Assembly (NCBI RefSeq): GCF_014905175.1
Contig: NC_057788.1
Span: 20,802,154-20,866,153 of the forward strand
Direction of reading: 5' to 3'
DNA: 64,000 nucleotides
DNA from: Aphidius gifuensis
Lineage: Eukaryota; Arthropoda; Insecta; Hymenoptera; Braconidae
Every line of letters starts with the position of its first letter. Position 1 is the stretch's first letter. Below the pieces are notes generated by a model. The model ran no database searches. It was not told the DNA's origin and saw only the letters and a list, made by a program, of their open reading frames with translations. Both the position numbers and the translations under genes were made by a program. This document shows positions 44,223-55,734 of this stretch, in pieces.

Positions 44223-44880
44223 TATATATATATATCTTTGTTTTTTATAAAAAAAAAGTTGAATCATTCAACTTTATCAAAATATGATTATTATTTATTT
44301 ATTACAGTTATGTGATGTGGCATAAAAATTAAATAATACTTGCTTCATGTGAAAATAAAAATATAAAAAAAAATATAACCGTTGATCAATCATTGGATTT
44401 TATCACAAAATAAGTGACAAATTCTAGTTATCTGATTTTATAGATACTTTTATGAATGAATATTTAACTAATTATTATTGATAAATTCATATATTTTTTG
44501 AAACAATCGTCTTCAATATTTAATTTTTATATGTATTTTTCTATATATCAATGAAATCTTATGCTCTTATTAATTATTATTTATTAATAACAAATTTAAT
44601 TAAAATAAAAATAATATTATTAAATTTAAAAAATGATAAATAAATGTATTTTATAAAAAAATTTAAATTATTTAATTATTTAAATTTAAATAATCTAATT
44701 TTTTGAATAATGGATTATACTTACGATTGTGTAGTCAAATGAAAATGCCTAATTATATAATATTATAATTTATTAAATCTTTATCCATGGTTTACATGAA
44801 AACTGTCGCGCCACTCTCTGGCCGGTTTCTCCTTAATTAGTTTCATGTGTTTCATTTATTGAAAATCCTTCAATGATAAA
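44223..44880 (+). repeat. Spacer before unit 12
   Basis: Upstream block (GTTATGTGATGTGGCATAAA at about 44310), a second partial 3' flank (about 44380-44640) and the GTCGCGCCACTCTCTGGCCG promoter-distal words (about 44808). The TATA word in front of unit 12 is mutated (CAATGATAAAAC). Confidence 0.6.
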
Positions 44881-44936
44881 ACAACATTAAAAACATTGCG
44901 AATACGATAATCAAAAACTACATATTTATTAATAAT

Positions 44937-46098
44937 ATGGGACAATTTGATAAACATCAACTCAACAAAACTGATCAACAATTGTTTATGAACAAAATTA
45001 TAAAATCCAATAAACACAAAGTTACAGTTGAGAAATCAAAAGTTAAATCAATAAAAATTGTAACAACAAAAGCCACTCGTAATTCAGGTTATGATGGCAA
45101 TTGTAATCAATTGGGTCAACAGCAGCAACAACAACAACAAGTCGACAAAGTAAGCTTTCCCATCAACAGTCAAGACAAAATGATAACAAAAAAAAGAAAA
45201 ATATCAGTTGATAAAATCCATTCCAAGAAGATGTTCAAAGCAGGTATATTCTAAATGTTTTCAAGATTTTTTTTAAATTGTATTTTGATTCAATTTATTT
45301 TATTTTTCAGATAACAAAAAAAATAAGTGTGATGATTTAAGTTATGTTAAAAGTATACAAATTACTTCTTTGAATGGAAACTCAATTGAAAAATTACATA
45401 GGATTGATTTTATTAAAAAGAAAGAAGAATCATTTACAGAAGAAAATATAACTATTAAAGATGAAATTTTGCCAGTTACAGATGATTCAATTTATGTTGA
45501 TAAAATAAATAACTCTTACGAACACACAATTGGACTAGTAATAAAGTCAAATGGAATTTCCAATTCATTTAATGGTCATACTCAAAGTTGCTTGAATAAA
45601 GTCATTGAAAATGTTGAACATCAAAAAAACACAAGAATTAGTACTGGATCGCTTGCTCCTAAAAAATATAGTGTTTATACAGGAAAAGATGATGAACTAA
45701 TAGCTCTACAAAAGACGAATATTATCTTGATGCTGGTGATGATGATTATGGTTGTGATGATAATGATGATGATTTTTATTTTGATGATGATAATAACTTC
45801 AATCAAAATGAAAATCTTGATAAAATTAAAGTAAGTGATGAAATTTCTTTTAAAGAACGAGCACGTATAGTTAAATTGGCAACAGAAAATCCAACTTGGT
45901 CATTAAATATGTTGAGAAAACACAGTGGATGTGAAAATATTATTACAAATCGCTGTCAAGTTGAAGTGTGGAAAAAACATATTCAACAAGGTGGATCTCT
46001 TCGTGAAAAAATGAATTTTGTAAATAACTGGGTTATAAATAACTGCATTGAGAACCAAAAAAAAGGAGAAATTATTACAAATACAAAAAAGACCTGGT
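44937..46098 (+). pseudogene. Array unit 12: deleted, frameshifted and split copy
   Basis: Exon 1 (44937-45243) lacks, in frame, the core of the N-terminal domain: QQLF joins MNKIIKSNKHK, removing the CWELL and YGHDM parts. Exon 2 starts at 45311. After DDEL an insertion shifts the acidic run into Met-rich nonsense to 45834. HTH1 and the first half of the CENP-B domain are open at about 45840-46090 (NENPTWSL-like, NNWVINNCIENQKKGEIITN). Sequence then breaks at ACAAATACAAAAAA, where a 1.2 kb foreign block begins; the matching other half (TTAAAGCATTTGGACTTGAA) resumes at 47331. The TATA box is lost. Confidence 0.85.
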
Positions 46099-47330
46099 AA
46101 CGTTTGTTGGAGCGTGTGGCCCGCGTTACCCGTTGAAAATTAAAAATTTTCAATACTCCGGCTAGGGCCATGATTATTTCAAATTATTGCTGAAATATAA
46201 TTTAATGGTTTATCAACAATAACATTACTCGAATCAAGGCTTTTTTTGGAGCCTTATAAACATTTTATTTCAACTCTATGATGACATTTTTTGGTCTGTT
46301 TTTTTGATTTTTTTTTCGGCAAGTCATAATTTTTGTTATAATCAAGATAGGAAGTTCGTATTAGGCTCAAATTATGCGTCTTAAAAAAATCTAGTGACGG
46401 CATGGGGGTTTTTTTTTTCTCTCAATAACAGTTTTCGAGCAAAAAAATTAAATATCCGAATTTTTTGTCAAATTTTGAAGTTTTTTTTTTTTTTTCTCAA
46501 AAACTATTATAGATAGAGGAAAAAACCCATCATGCGGGCGATAGAGTTTTTTGAGACGCATAATATAAGCCTTATACGAATAGTCTTTCTTTTGATTTCG
46601 CATTGAGTTATTCATTGCGCCGTTTTTCAGTTTTTTTCGGCGAGCCATAACTTTTGTTATAATCAAGATAGGGAGTTCGTATTAGGCTCAAATTATGCGC
46701 CTCAAAAAAATCTAGTGACGGCAACGGCAGGGTTTTTTTCTCCCTCATCAACGGTTTTCGAGAAAAAAAATTAAATATCGGAAATTTTTTTTTCAATTTT
46801 ATAGTTTTTTTTTTTTTTCTCAAAAAACTATTATAAATGGAAAGAGATTTTGCAAAGCGGGCGATAGAGTTTTCTGAGACACATAAATTAAGCCTAATAC
46901 GAAGTCTCTACTATGATTTTGCGTCGAGTTATTTTGCGCCGTTTTTATAACTTGTAAAATTTTCACATAAAAACGTATGTACTATTTTAAGTTACATAAA
47001 TAATAATTCAAGAATAATGAAATATAAAACAGAAAAGATTTACGAACAAAAAACCTTTGGTGATAAATACTGTCTGATGAATAGTTTAGACACCACAAAT
47101 TTTTAAGTAAGAAAAAAAATTTTTTCAAAATTTACATTTTAATTTTTTGATTAAAAACTATTATCAATAGAGCAAAAAACCTATTACGTGGGCGATAGAG
47201 ATTTTTAATGCGCTTCTTTTGAGCCTAGTACGAAGTCTTTCGGTTACTTAGTTCGTAAGTTATGAGCGTTTTTTTTTTTTTCGCCGATGAATTAAAGACT
47301 GCGGCTGAGCCTATGACTCCTATCCTCCGT
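46096..47330. repeat. 1.2 kb insertion in unit 12 with about 320-bp tandem repeats
   Basis: Two blocks beginning TTTTTTCGGCAAGTCATAA (about 46310) and TTTTTTCGGCGAGCCATAAC (about 46630) share TTATAATCAAGATAGG, AGTTCGTATTAGGCTCAAAT and AAATCTAGTGACGGCA. A decayed third follows towards 47270. No inverted ends or target duplication were seen. Minus-strand frames inside are short and repeat-derived. Confidence 0.65.
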
Positions 47331-48419
47331 AAAATTAAAGCATTTGGACTTGAAGCCTGAAAATTTTTCAGCAGGTGATGGCTAGTTAAGAATGTTGAAA
47401 ATAAACCACGAAATTACAGGTGAACCAAATAATCTAAAAATTAATTGTAACTTGCAAAAAAAAAAGTCATTTTCATACTCAAGAATTTACGTTCCCCATG
47501 GAATAAAAGTTAAAATCGTTAATCTTGCAAATGAAAATCCACATTGGAGTTTGAAAAGGCTAAGAGAACAAAGTGGTTTTAATAATCTTGAAACTATCGG
47601 TCAACTTGACCATTGGAAACACGTTGTTAGTAAATTCAATAAAAAAAGAGCCACTAGCCTTTTCACTAAAAAAAATAAACACAGAGTTACAGTTAAAAAA
47701 TCTAAAAAAAGATCAATAAAAAGTGTAGCAGCAGAAGCTACTCGTGGCTCAGGTTATGATAATAATTATAATCAATCGGATCAACAACAACCACAACAGC
47801 AAGTTGACAGAATAATATTGAAAAAAAGAAAAATATTATTAGATGAAATTCATTCCAAGAAGATGTTGAAAGCAGGTATGTTTCAAATAATGTTAAGAAT
47901 TTTATTAAATTGTAATTTGATTCAATTTATTTTACTTTTCAGATAACAAAAAAAATGACTGTTATGATCCATGTTATGCTAAAAATATACAAATTGCTTC
48001 TTCAAAAAAAAAACTTAGTTGAGAAATTATATATGATCGATTTAATTAAAAAGGAAAAAAAATTATTTACACAAGAAAGTATAGCCATTAAAGATGAAAT
48101 GTTGCCAGTTACAGATAATTCAATTGATGTTGATAAAATTAATAACTCGAACGATCACTCAATTGCACTAGATATAAAGTCGAATGAAATATCCAATTTT
48201 TTTAAAGATAATAATCAAAGTTGCTTGAATGAAGTAATTGAAAATGTTAATCATCCAAAAACCACAAGAATCAGTACTGGTTCACTTGCTCCTAGAAAAT
48301 GTAGTTGTTTGGATGAAAATCCCCATTGGAGTTTAGAAATGCTTAGAGAACAAAGTGGTTGTAATAATCTTAAAAACATCAGACAACTCTACAATTGGAA
48401 ACACGTTGTTAGTGATTAA
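47331..48419 (+). pseudogene. Array unit 13: tail of unit 12 fused to a half exon 1, then a gutted exon 2
   Basis: 47331-47665 holds the end of the CENP-B domain and HTH2 of unit 12. In the same open frame (47392-47875) it then enters exon 1 of another unit at NKHRVTVKKSK, skipping that unit's promoter and N-terminal domain. This exon ends KKRKILLDEIHSKKMLKAG with a normal donor at 47876. Exon 2 (from 47943) has an A-run insertion (CTTCAAAAAAAAAACTTAG, about 48003) that shifts the frame. Further on, PRKCSCLDE joins NPHWSLEMLR, deleting the acidic run, HTH1 and the CENP-B domain. The linker NHPKTTR links it to unit 1. Confidence 0.85.
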
Positions 48420-50404
48420 TAACATAACAGCCACTAGTCTTTCAACTGAAAAATTTAATCCTAATTCAGTTAAATACGATGATGATCGTAACGATACAAT
48501 TTTAAGTGAAGGCAGAGACAAACGAGGGCAAATTTGGAGATAAATATGAAGCTGATAATGTTAAAAACTTAATCACGCACTGATTATTTTTACTGATTGA
48601 TAATGATCGTTAATCCATCATTGGATTTCATCAGAACGAAAGTAACAAATTCTAGTTACCTAATTTTAAAGATACTTTTATAAAAAACTGTTTAACCAAT
48701 CATTACTAATAAATTCTATATTCATTGATTATTAATAATTTATTATACTCTTACTAATTATTAGTGAAAAATTTTTTAATTAATATTATTATTAAAACAA
48801 TCGTCTTGAATATTTGATTTTCATTTGTATTCTTTTATATCAATTATTTATTATACTCTTATTTATCATCAACAACACATTCGATTTAAATAAAATTCAT
48901 AAACTTTTTGAAAATAATAACGATTAATATAACGAACAACTTTGATACTATTTTTTATTTAGATATTGTGGTATTGGACATTCATGATTTTTGGATTTTC
49001 ATCATTATCTTTATCATTATCGTTAGCGTCGTTGTGTCTTTAGTATTTAAAAAATTTTGATCAATAATCTCAGCAATGGTAAATCTAAAAAACGAAATTA
49101 TTATTAAATTCAAAAAATTATAAATATATATAGCTTTGTTATTTATGAAAAAAAATGTAAATACCTTTCTGTATCAAATACAAACTACGAAGCTGACACT
49201 GTTGGAAAATCAATTACTCACTCATTATTTTTACTAGTTGATAATTATTATTGATTTATCATTGGACTTCATCACAACAAAAGTAAAGTTGTGAATATTT
49301 TTTCAACGAAAATCCACATTAGAGTTTAAAAGTGCGAAGAGAACAATCTGGCTGTAATAATCTTGAAACTATAAATCAACTGTAGAATTGAAAAAAAAAG
49401 TTGTTAAAAATTTCAATAAAAAAAAACCACTGGTCTTTCCACTGGATCAACTGTTCCTGAAAAATTTAATTCTACTTCAGTAAAATATAAAAATTGTCGA
49501 GATAAAAATACAAGTTCAAAATATAAAATATAAACTACGAAGCTGATAAGGTTGAAAATAATCACTCACTAATAATTTTTACTAGTTGATAATAATCATT
49601 AATCAATCATTGGATTTGACCTCAACAAAAGTAACGAATTCTAGTTACCCAGTTTTAAAAATATTTTCATGAATAAATGTTTAACTAATTATTATTAGTG
49701 AATTTATATAATTTTTAAAACAATTGTCTTGAATATTTTATTTTCATATAAGTATATGTATTTTTCTGTATTAATTAATTATTACACTATTATTAATTCT
49801 TATTGTCTTTAGTATTTCAATTAATATAACTTCAGCAACAGTGAATAAAAAAAAAATGATATTATTAAATTTAAAAAATGATTAATACATATATCTGAGT
49901 TAATTTGACTGTTTCAAAATATTAATTAATTTTTTATTACAATTAAGTGATGTGGCATTTGATTCATGTGAAAATAAAAATATGTAAAAAAGTAATCTAA
50001 TTTTTTTAGTTATTGAATATCATCATCATCATCATCGTCGTCATTATTATCCTTATTATTATAGGTTGAATTTAAAATATTTTGATCAATAATTTGAGCC
50101 ACAGTAAATCTAAAAAAGAAAATTATTATCAAATTAAAACAATGATAAATATGTCTTGGTTTTTTATGACAAAAATGTAAAAAACTTATTTCATGTGTAA
50201 ATAAAAAAATAAATAACAGTCTAATTTTTTAAATGAATTTACATGTACAATTGTTGTGGTCAAATGAGAATGCGTAATTATAAGTCTGTTCATGGTTTAC
50301 ATGAAAACTGTCGCGGCACTCTCTGGCTTGTTTCTCCTTATCAGCTGATTATCAGTTCCAACTTTCAAGTGTTTTATTAGTTTTATTATAAAAAATCTTA
50401 CAAG
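48420..50404 (+). repeat. Spacer between units 13 and 14, with two flank copies
   Basis: Contains more than one array 3' flank (about 48540-48800, 49180-49290 and 49530-49750), so units were lost here. The upstream block occurs at about 49930 and 50160-50330. A tail remnant is listed separately. No other gene was seen. Confidence 0.6.
49297..49520 (+). pseudogene. Tail remnant of an array unit
   Basis: HTH2 codons with stops (ENPH then TAG; REQSGCNNLETINQL then TAG) followed by a readable KNFNKKKTTGLSTGSTVPEK-like end in broken frame. No upstream domains. Confidence 0.65.
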
Positions 50405-50410
50405 TATAAA
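50405..50410 (+). promoter_or_regulatory. TATA box of unit 14
   Basis: TATAAA in TTACAAGTATAAAAAAAACA, 99 bp before the ATG. The full upstream set (GTCGCGGCACTCTCTGGC, TTTCTCCTTATCAGCTGATT) precedes it without insertion. Confidence 0.7.
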
Positions 50411-50503
50411 AAAAACAATAAAAACATTGTAAGCATTGCGAAAACAAAAATTGAAAACTACATAGATTAAAATAACAAGTTTGAAATTATATTCAATAAT
50501 AAT

Positions 50504-51406
50504 ATGGAACAATTTGATAAACATCAGCTTAAGAAGGCTGACCAACAATTGTTTACTGACTCATTCAATTTTTGTTGGGAACTCTTAAAAAAAAAAGAAT
50601 ATTATCTCAGTGAACGTGAGACCAATATATTTTCAAAGTTGTCATTAAATTATGGTCATGACATGTATAAGGCCATGGTGATATTTATGAAGAAAATGAT
50701 AGTATCCACTAAGCACAAAGTTGCAGTTGAAAAGTCGAAAATTGGATCAATAAAAAATGTAACAACAAAAGCTACTCGGGACTCAGGTTATAATGATAAT
50801 TATAATCAATTTAATCAACAACAACAAAAACAAGTTGACAAAGTTCACAGTCAAGACAAGAATATATCAAAAAAAAAAAAAGTATCAGTTGATGAAATTC
50901 GTTACAAGAAAAAGTTCAAAGCAGGTATATTCTAAATGTTTTTAAGATTTTTATTAAATTGTCATTTGATTGAATTAATTTTATTTTTCAGATAACAAAA
51001 AAAATAACTGTGATGATCCAAGTAATGCTAAAAATATACAAACTGCTTCTTCAAATAAACACTCAAATGAAAAATTACATATAATGGATTTTATTGAAAA
51101 GGAAGAAGAATCATTTATAGAAGAAAGTATAACCATGAAAGATGAAATGGTCCCAGTTACAGATGATTCAATTGATGTTGATAAAATGAATAACTCTCAC
51201 GATCACTCATTTGGACCAGTAATAAAGTTACATAGAATTTCCAATTTATTTAATGGTAATAATCAAAGTTGCTCAAATAAAGTCATTGAGAATTTTGATC
51301 ATCAAAAAAACACAAGGATTAGTACTGGATCACTTGCTCGTAAAAAATATAGTTTTTATACAGAAGAAGATGATGATCTAAGTTCTACCACAGACGAAAA
51401 TGACCT

Positions 51407-51464
<58 letters not shown>

Positions 51465-52196
51465 AGCCTAAATCAAGATAAAAATCGTGAAGGTAAAATT
51501 AAAGTAGTTAGCGGAATTTCTTTTGAAGAAAGAAGTCGTGTAGTTAAATTGGCAAGCAAAAATCCAAATTGGTCATTAGATTGGTTAAGAGAACGTAGTG
51601 GATGTGATGGTATTAGACAACGCAGTCAAGTTGAAGAGTGGAAAAAACAGATTCAACAAGGAGGATCGTCTCGTGAAAAAATAAATTATGTAAATAACTG
51701 GGTTATAAATAAGTGCATTGAGAACCAAAAAACAGGAGAAATAATTACGAATAAAAAAATTAAAACATGGGGACTTGAAGCAAAAAAAATATTTAAACCT
51801 ATAAGATTTTCAGCAAGTGATGGCTGGTTAATGAAGTTAAAAATAAATCATAAAATAACTGGAAATCCAGAAAATCTAAAAATTAATTGTAACTTGCAAA
51901 AAAAAAAATCATTTTCTTTCTCGAGAGTTTACGTTCCTCATGAAATAAAAGCTAAAGTTGTTAATCTTGCAAAAGAAAATCCCCATTGGAGTTTGAAAAT
52001 GCTGAGAAAACAAAGTGGTTGTGATAATCTTGAAACTATTAATCAACTCTACTATTGGAAATACGCTGTTAGTAATTTCAATAAGAAAAGGGCCACTGGA
52101 TCAAAAGCTTCTGAAAAATTCAAATCTACTTCAGTCAGGTATCGAGTGAATGATGAATATAAAAATGCAAGTTCAAGTCGAGACAGAAGCAAATAA
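50504..52196 (+). CDS. Array unit 14: three-HTH CENP-B/Tc5-like DNA-binding protein, intact
   Basis: Exons 50504-50924 and 50992-52196 give 541 residues. Exon 1 has a short Gln run with one Lys, and the basic motif is SKKKKVSVDE, with KKKK in place of KKRK. The linker has MKDE where others have IKDE. A pure Asp run of about 20 lies at about 278-298. HTH1 is at about 316-364 (SFEERSRVVKLASKNPNWSL), the CENP-B-type HTH at 373-433 (TWGLEAKKIFKPIRFSA, WLMKLKINHKITGN) and HTH2 at 455-502. The C-terminus is longer than most: after KKRATGSK it reads through to SSSRDRSK, using sequence that is 3' flank in other units. The downstream poly(A) word is AATATA rather than AATAAA near 52355. Confidence 0.85.
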
Positions 52197-53220
52197 GAGA
52201 AAATTTGAAATACAAACTACAAAGCTGATAATGTAGAAAAATTAATCACTTACTAATTATTTGTACTGGTTGATAATGATCGTTGAGCAATTAATAGATT
52301 TCATGTCAACAGAAGTAACAAATTTTAGTTACATAATTTCAAAAATACTTTTATAAATATATGTTGAATAAATTCATATAATTTTCAAAACAATCGTCTT
52401 GAATATATTATTTTCATATGTATTCTTTCATATTCATTAATTATTATACCATGATTAATTCTTATTGTATTTAGTTTATAAAAAATTTTGATCAATCATC
52501 TCAACAACAGCAAATCCAAGAAACAAAATTATTATTAAATATAAATGATGATAAATATATCTTTGTTTTTTATGAAAAAAATGCAAACAAAGGTTCAGGT
52601 AGTATTGGAGATGATGTAGATGATACCAAGTTTTTTTGATTTATTTGGAACATCAACAAATACATTCTTACAAATACTACACATGAATTTATTTTTTAAT
52701 ATAATTTTTTTTACGCAGTATATCTAACCGATTGTCAAAATCCATCTGACTGTTCTATTAATTTTTTTCTTTACATATTTTTTAAAATTAGGAAAATAAT
52801 ACTAAAAATTTAGTTTTCTAAAATCAATAAAAAATAATTTAAAAAATATTTCAAATTGATTGTTTTGTAAACGTCATAAGAACATGATTAACTGAGCATG
52901 ATTTGCCAATGTGTTATTATTTTTTTTTTCTCATTTAATAATACACAGCTACAGTATTTCTATTTTATTGAAAAAAATTTTAATAATTCAACTGCACTAA
53001 AATATGTAAATTATTTTTTTATTACAGTTATTTAATGTGGCATAAATATTGAAAAATAATAATTTATTTTTTTTATAATTAAATGTACAGTTGTGTAGTC
53101 AAATGAAACTACGTTATTATCGTTATTATTATATCTCTATTTTAATTTCTCTATTTATGATTTTCATGAAAACTGTCGCAGCTAGTCGCGACACTCTCTG
53201 GTCGGTTTTTTCTCATTCGT
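52197..53220 (+). repeat. Spacer between units 14 and 15
   Basis: 3' flank, then a segment (52590-52910) shared with 13290-13590 and 58390-58680, including ATTATTTTTTAATATAAT and the short GSGSIGDDVDDTKFF reading. The upstream block follows (about 53020-53215). No complete gene. Confidence 0.6.
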
Positions 53221-53253
53221 TTCAGGCGTTTCATTTATTAAAAATCCTTCAAG

Positions 53254-53259
53254 TATAAA
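53254..53259 (+). promoter_or_regulatory. TATA box of unit 15
   Basis: TATAAA in CTTCAAGTATAAAACAACAA, 98 bp before the ATG, in the standard leader. Confidence 0.7.
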
Positions 53260-53351
53260 ACAACAATAAAAACATTGTGAACATTGCAAATACAACAATC
53301 AAAAACCACATAGATTTAAAAAACAGTTTGTAATATTGATATATCAATAAG

Positions 53352-54585
53352 ATGGAACAATTTGATGAACATCATCTTGAGAAAAATGATCAACAATTGT
53401 TTACTGACTCATTTAATTTTTGTTGTGAACTTGTAAAAAGAACAGAATATTATGACAGTGAACGTGAGACCAATATATTTTCAAGGTTGTCATTAAATTA
53501 TGGTCAAGACATGTATGATGCCATAATGGTAATTATGAACAAAATTATAAAATCCAATAAAAACAAAGTTAAAGTTGAATCAACAAAAATTGTGACAACA
53601 GAAGCCACTCGTGACTCAGATTATTATGATAATTATGATCAATTAAATCAACATCAACAACAAGTTGACAAAGTTGACAGTCAAAATGAAATGATATTGA
53701 AAAAAAGAAAAATATCAGCTGATGTAATGCATTCTGAAAAGATATTCAAAGCAGGTATATTCTAAATGTTTTTAAGATTTTTATTAAATTGTCATTTGAT
53801 TGAATTTATTTTATTTTTCAGATAACAAAAAAAATAATTGTGATAATTCAAGTAATTCTAAAAATATACCAATTGTTTCTTTAAATGGGAACAAAGATGA
53901 AATGTTGTCAGTCACAGGGGATTCGATTGATGTTAATAAAACACACAACTTGGACAATCACTCAATTGGACTAGATATAAAGTCAAATGAAATTTCCAAC
54001 TTTTTTAAAGATAATAATCAAAGTCGCTTGAATGGAGTCATTAAAAATGTTGAACATCAAAGAAACACAAGAATTCGAACTGGATCACTTGCTCCAAAAA
54101 AGAATTGTTTTTGTGCAGAAGATGATGATGATGTTGATGTTGATGTTAATGCTGAAAATTCAAATTGGTCATTAGATTTGTTAAGAGAACGAAGTGGATG
54201 TGAAGATATTAGAAATCGTCGTCAAGTTGAACTGTGGACAAAACAGATTGAACAAGGAGGATCTTTTCGTGAAAAAATAAATTTTTTAAATAACTGGATT
54301 GTATATAATTGCATCGAGAACCAAAAAAAAGGAGAAGTAATCACAAACAAAAAAATTAGAACATGGGGATTTGAAGCAACAAAAAAATGTAAACTTATAA
54401 AATTTTCAGCAAGTGATGGCTGGTTAACAATGTTCAAAAAAAAATATGGAATTACTGGTAAACCAAATAATCTAAAGATTAATTGTAACTTGCGAAAAAA
54501 AAAATCGTCTTCTACATCAAACGTTCAGCTTCCCTTTGAACTAAAAGTTAAAGTTGTTGACCTTGCATATGAAAAACCACAGTAG
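53352..54585 (+). CDS. Array unit 15: short-tailed variant with a truncated HTH1
   Basis: Exons 53352-53754 and 53822-54585 give 388 residues, the shortest open member. It shares with unit 7 the FNFCCELVKR N-terminus, the linker without the IEKEE and IKDE segment, and the end YEKPQ with TAG in place of Trp. It also has a deletion joining DVDVNAEN to SNWSLDLLRE, which removes most of the acidic run and the first helix of HTH1 (the TRVVKLAT part). The CENP-B-type HTH is complete (TWGFEATKKCKLIKFSA, WLTMFKKKYGITGK). It would encode a protein with only one full HTH domain. The frame and splice sites are intact, so it may be expressed, but decay cannot be excluded. Confidence 0.65.
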
Positions 54586-55615
54586 AGTTTGAAAAGACTA
54601 AGAGAACAAAGTGGTTGTAATAATTTTCAAATCATCCGTCAACTCTACATTGGAAGAAAGTTGTTTAAAATTTCAACTAGACAAGAGCCACTTTTCAGTG
54701 GCAAAAGAGCAGTCTTTTCATTGAAAAATTTAGTTCTAAATAGTTCAGTAAAATATTTAATATGATGATGATAGAAATACAAGTTCAAGTGAAGACAGTG
54801 GCAAACGAAAGCAAAATTGAAGCTGCTGATGTTAGAATTACTTACTAATTATTTTTACTGGCTGGATCAATCATTATCAAGTTGTTATGTTATGTTAATG
54901 ATCGTTGATCAATCATTGATCTTTATTGCAAGGAACAAATTCTATTTACCTTGTTTAGAAAACACTTTCTTGAATAAATGTTTAACTAATTATTATTAAT
55001 AAATTCATATAATTTTTTAAAACAATCGTCTTGAATATTCAATATTCATATTTATTCTTTAATATGCATTAATTATTATACTCATATCAATTATTAATAA
55101 CACATTTAATTAAAATAAAATCCATATATAAAGTTTTTGAAGATAATAACAATTAGTAGAAATAAAAACTTGAATTTTATTTTTAAATTAAAGCATTGTG
55201 GTGTTTGACGTTTGTGATTTTTTTTATTGTCATCATCATCATCGTCATCGTCGTTGTGTCTCTAGTATTTAAAATATTTATTAAATTTGAGAAATGATAA
55301 ATATATCTTTTTTCTGTAATAAAAATTTAAATAAATAAACTATATCAAAATATTAATTTTTTTTTTTATGACAGTTATGTGATGTGGCGTAAATATTGAA
55401 AGATAATTGTTTGCAAAAATGTAAAAAAACTTATTTCATGTGAAAATGAATATATATGAAAGAAAATAATCTAATTTAATAAAATAGAAAAATAAAAAAT
55501 AAAATAACTAAAATAAAAATGCCTAAATTATATCTCTATTCGTGGTTTCCATGAAAACTGTCGCGACACCCTTTGGCTGATTTCTCCTTATTATTTCCGT
55601 ATATTTTATTTATTA
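54586..55615 (+). repeat. Spacer between units 15 and 16
   Basis: HTH2 leftovers to about 54665, shared 3' flank close to that of unit 7 (ACTGGCTGGATCAATCATTA), AATAAATG at about 54973, upstream block with GTTATGTGATGTGGCGTAAA at about 55376. No other gene. Confidence 0.65.
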
Positions 55616-55638
55616 AAAATATGTCTGAATCTGTCACG

Positions 55639-55644
55639 TATAAA
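55639..55644 (+). promoter_or_regulatory. TATA box of unit 16
   Basis: TATAAA in GTCACGTATAAAACACCAAT, 96 bp before the ATG; leader standard. Confidence 0.7.
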
Positions 55645-55734
55645 ACACCAATAAAAACATTGTAAACATTGCAAATAAAACAATAAAAAACTACATAACT
55701 TAAAAAAAAAGTTTAAAATATATTCCTTAATAAA

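Noticed and set aside
43853..44287. 144-codon open frame
   Set aside because: Runs across the CCGGA-rich foldback and a (TA)n tract; repeat-derived.
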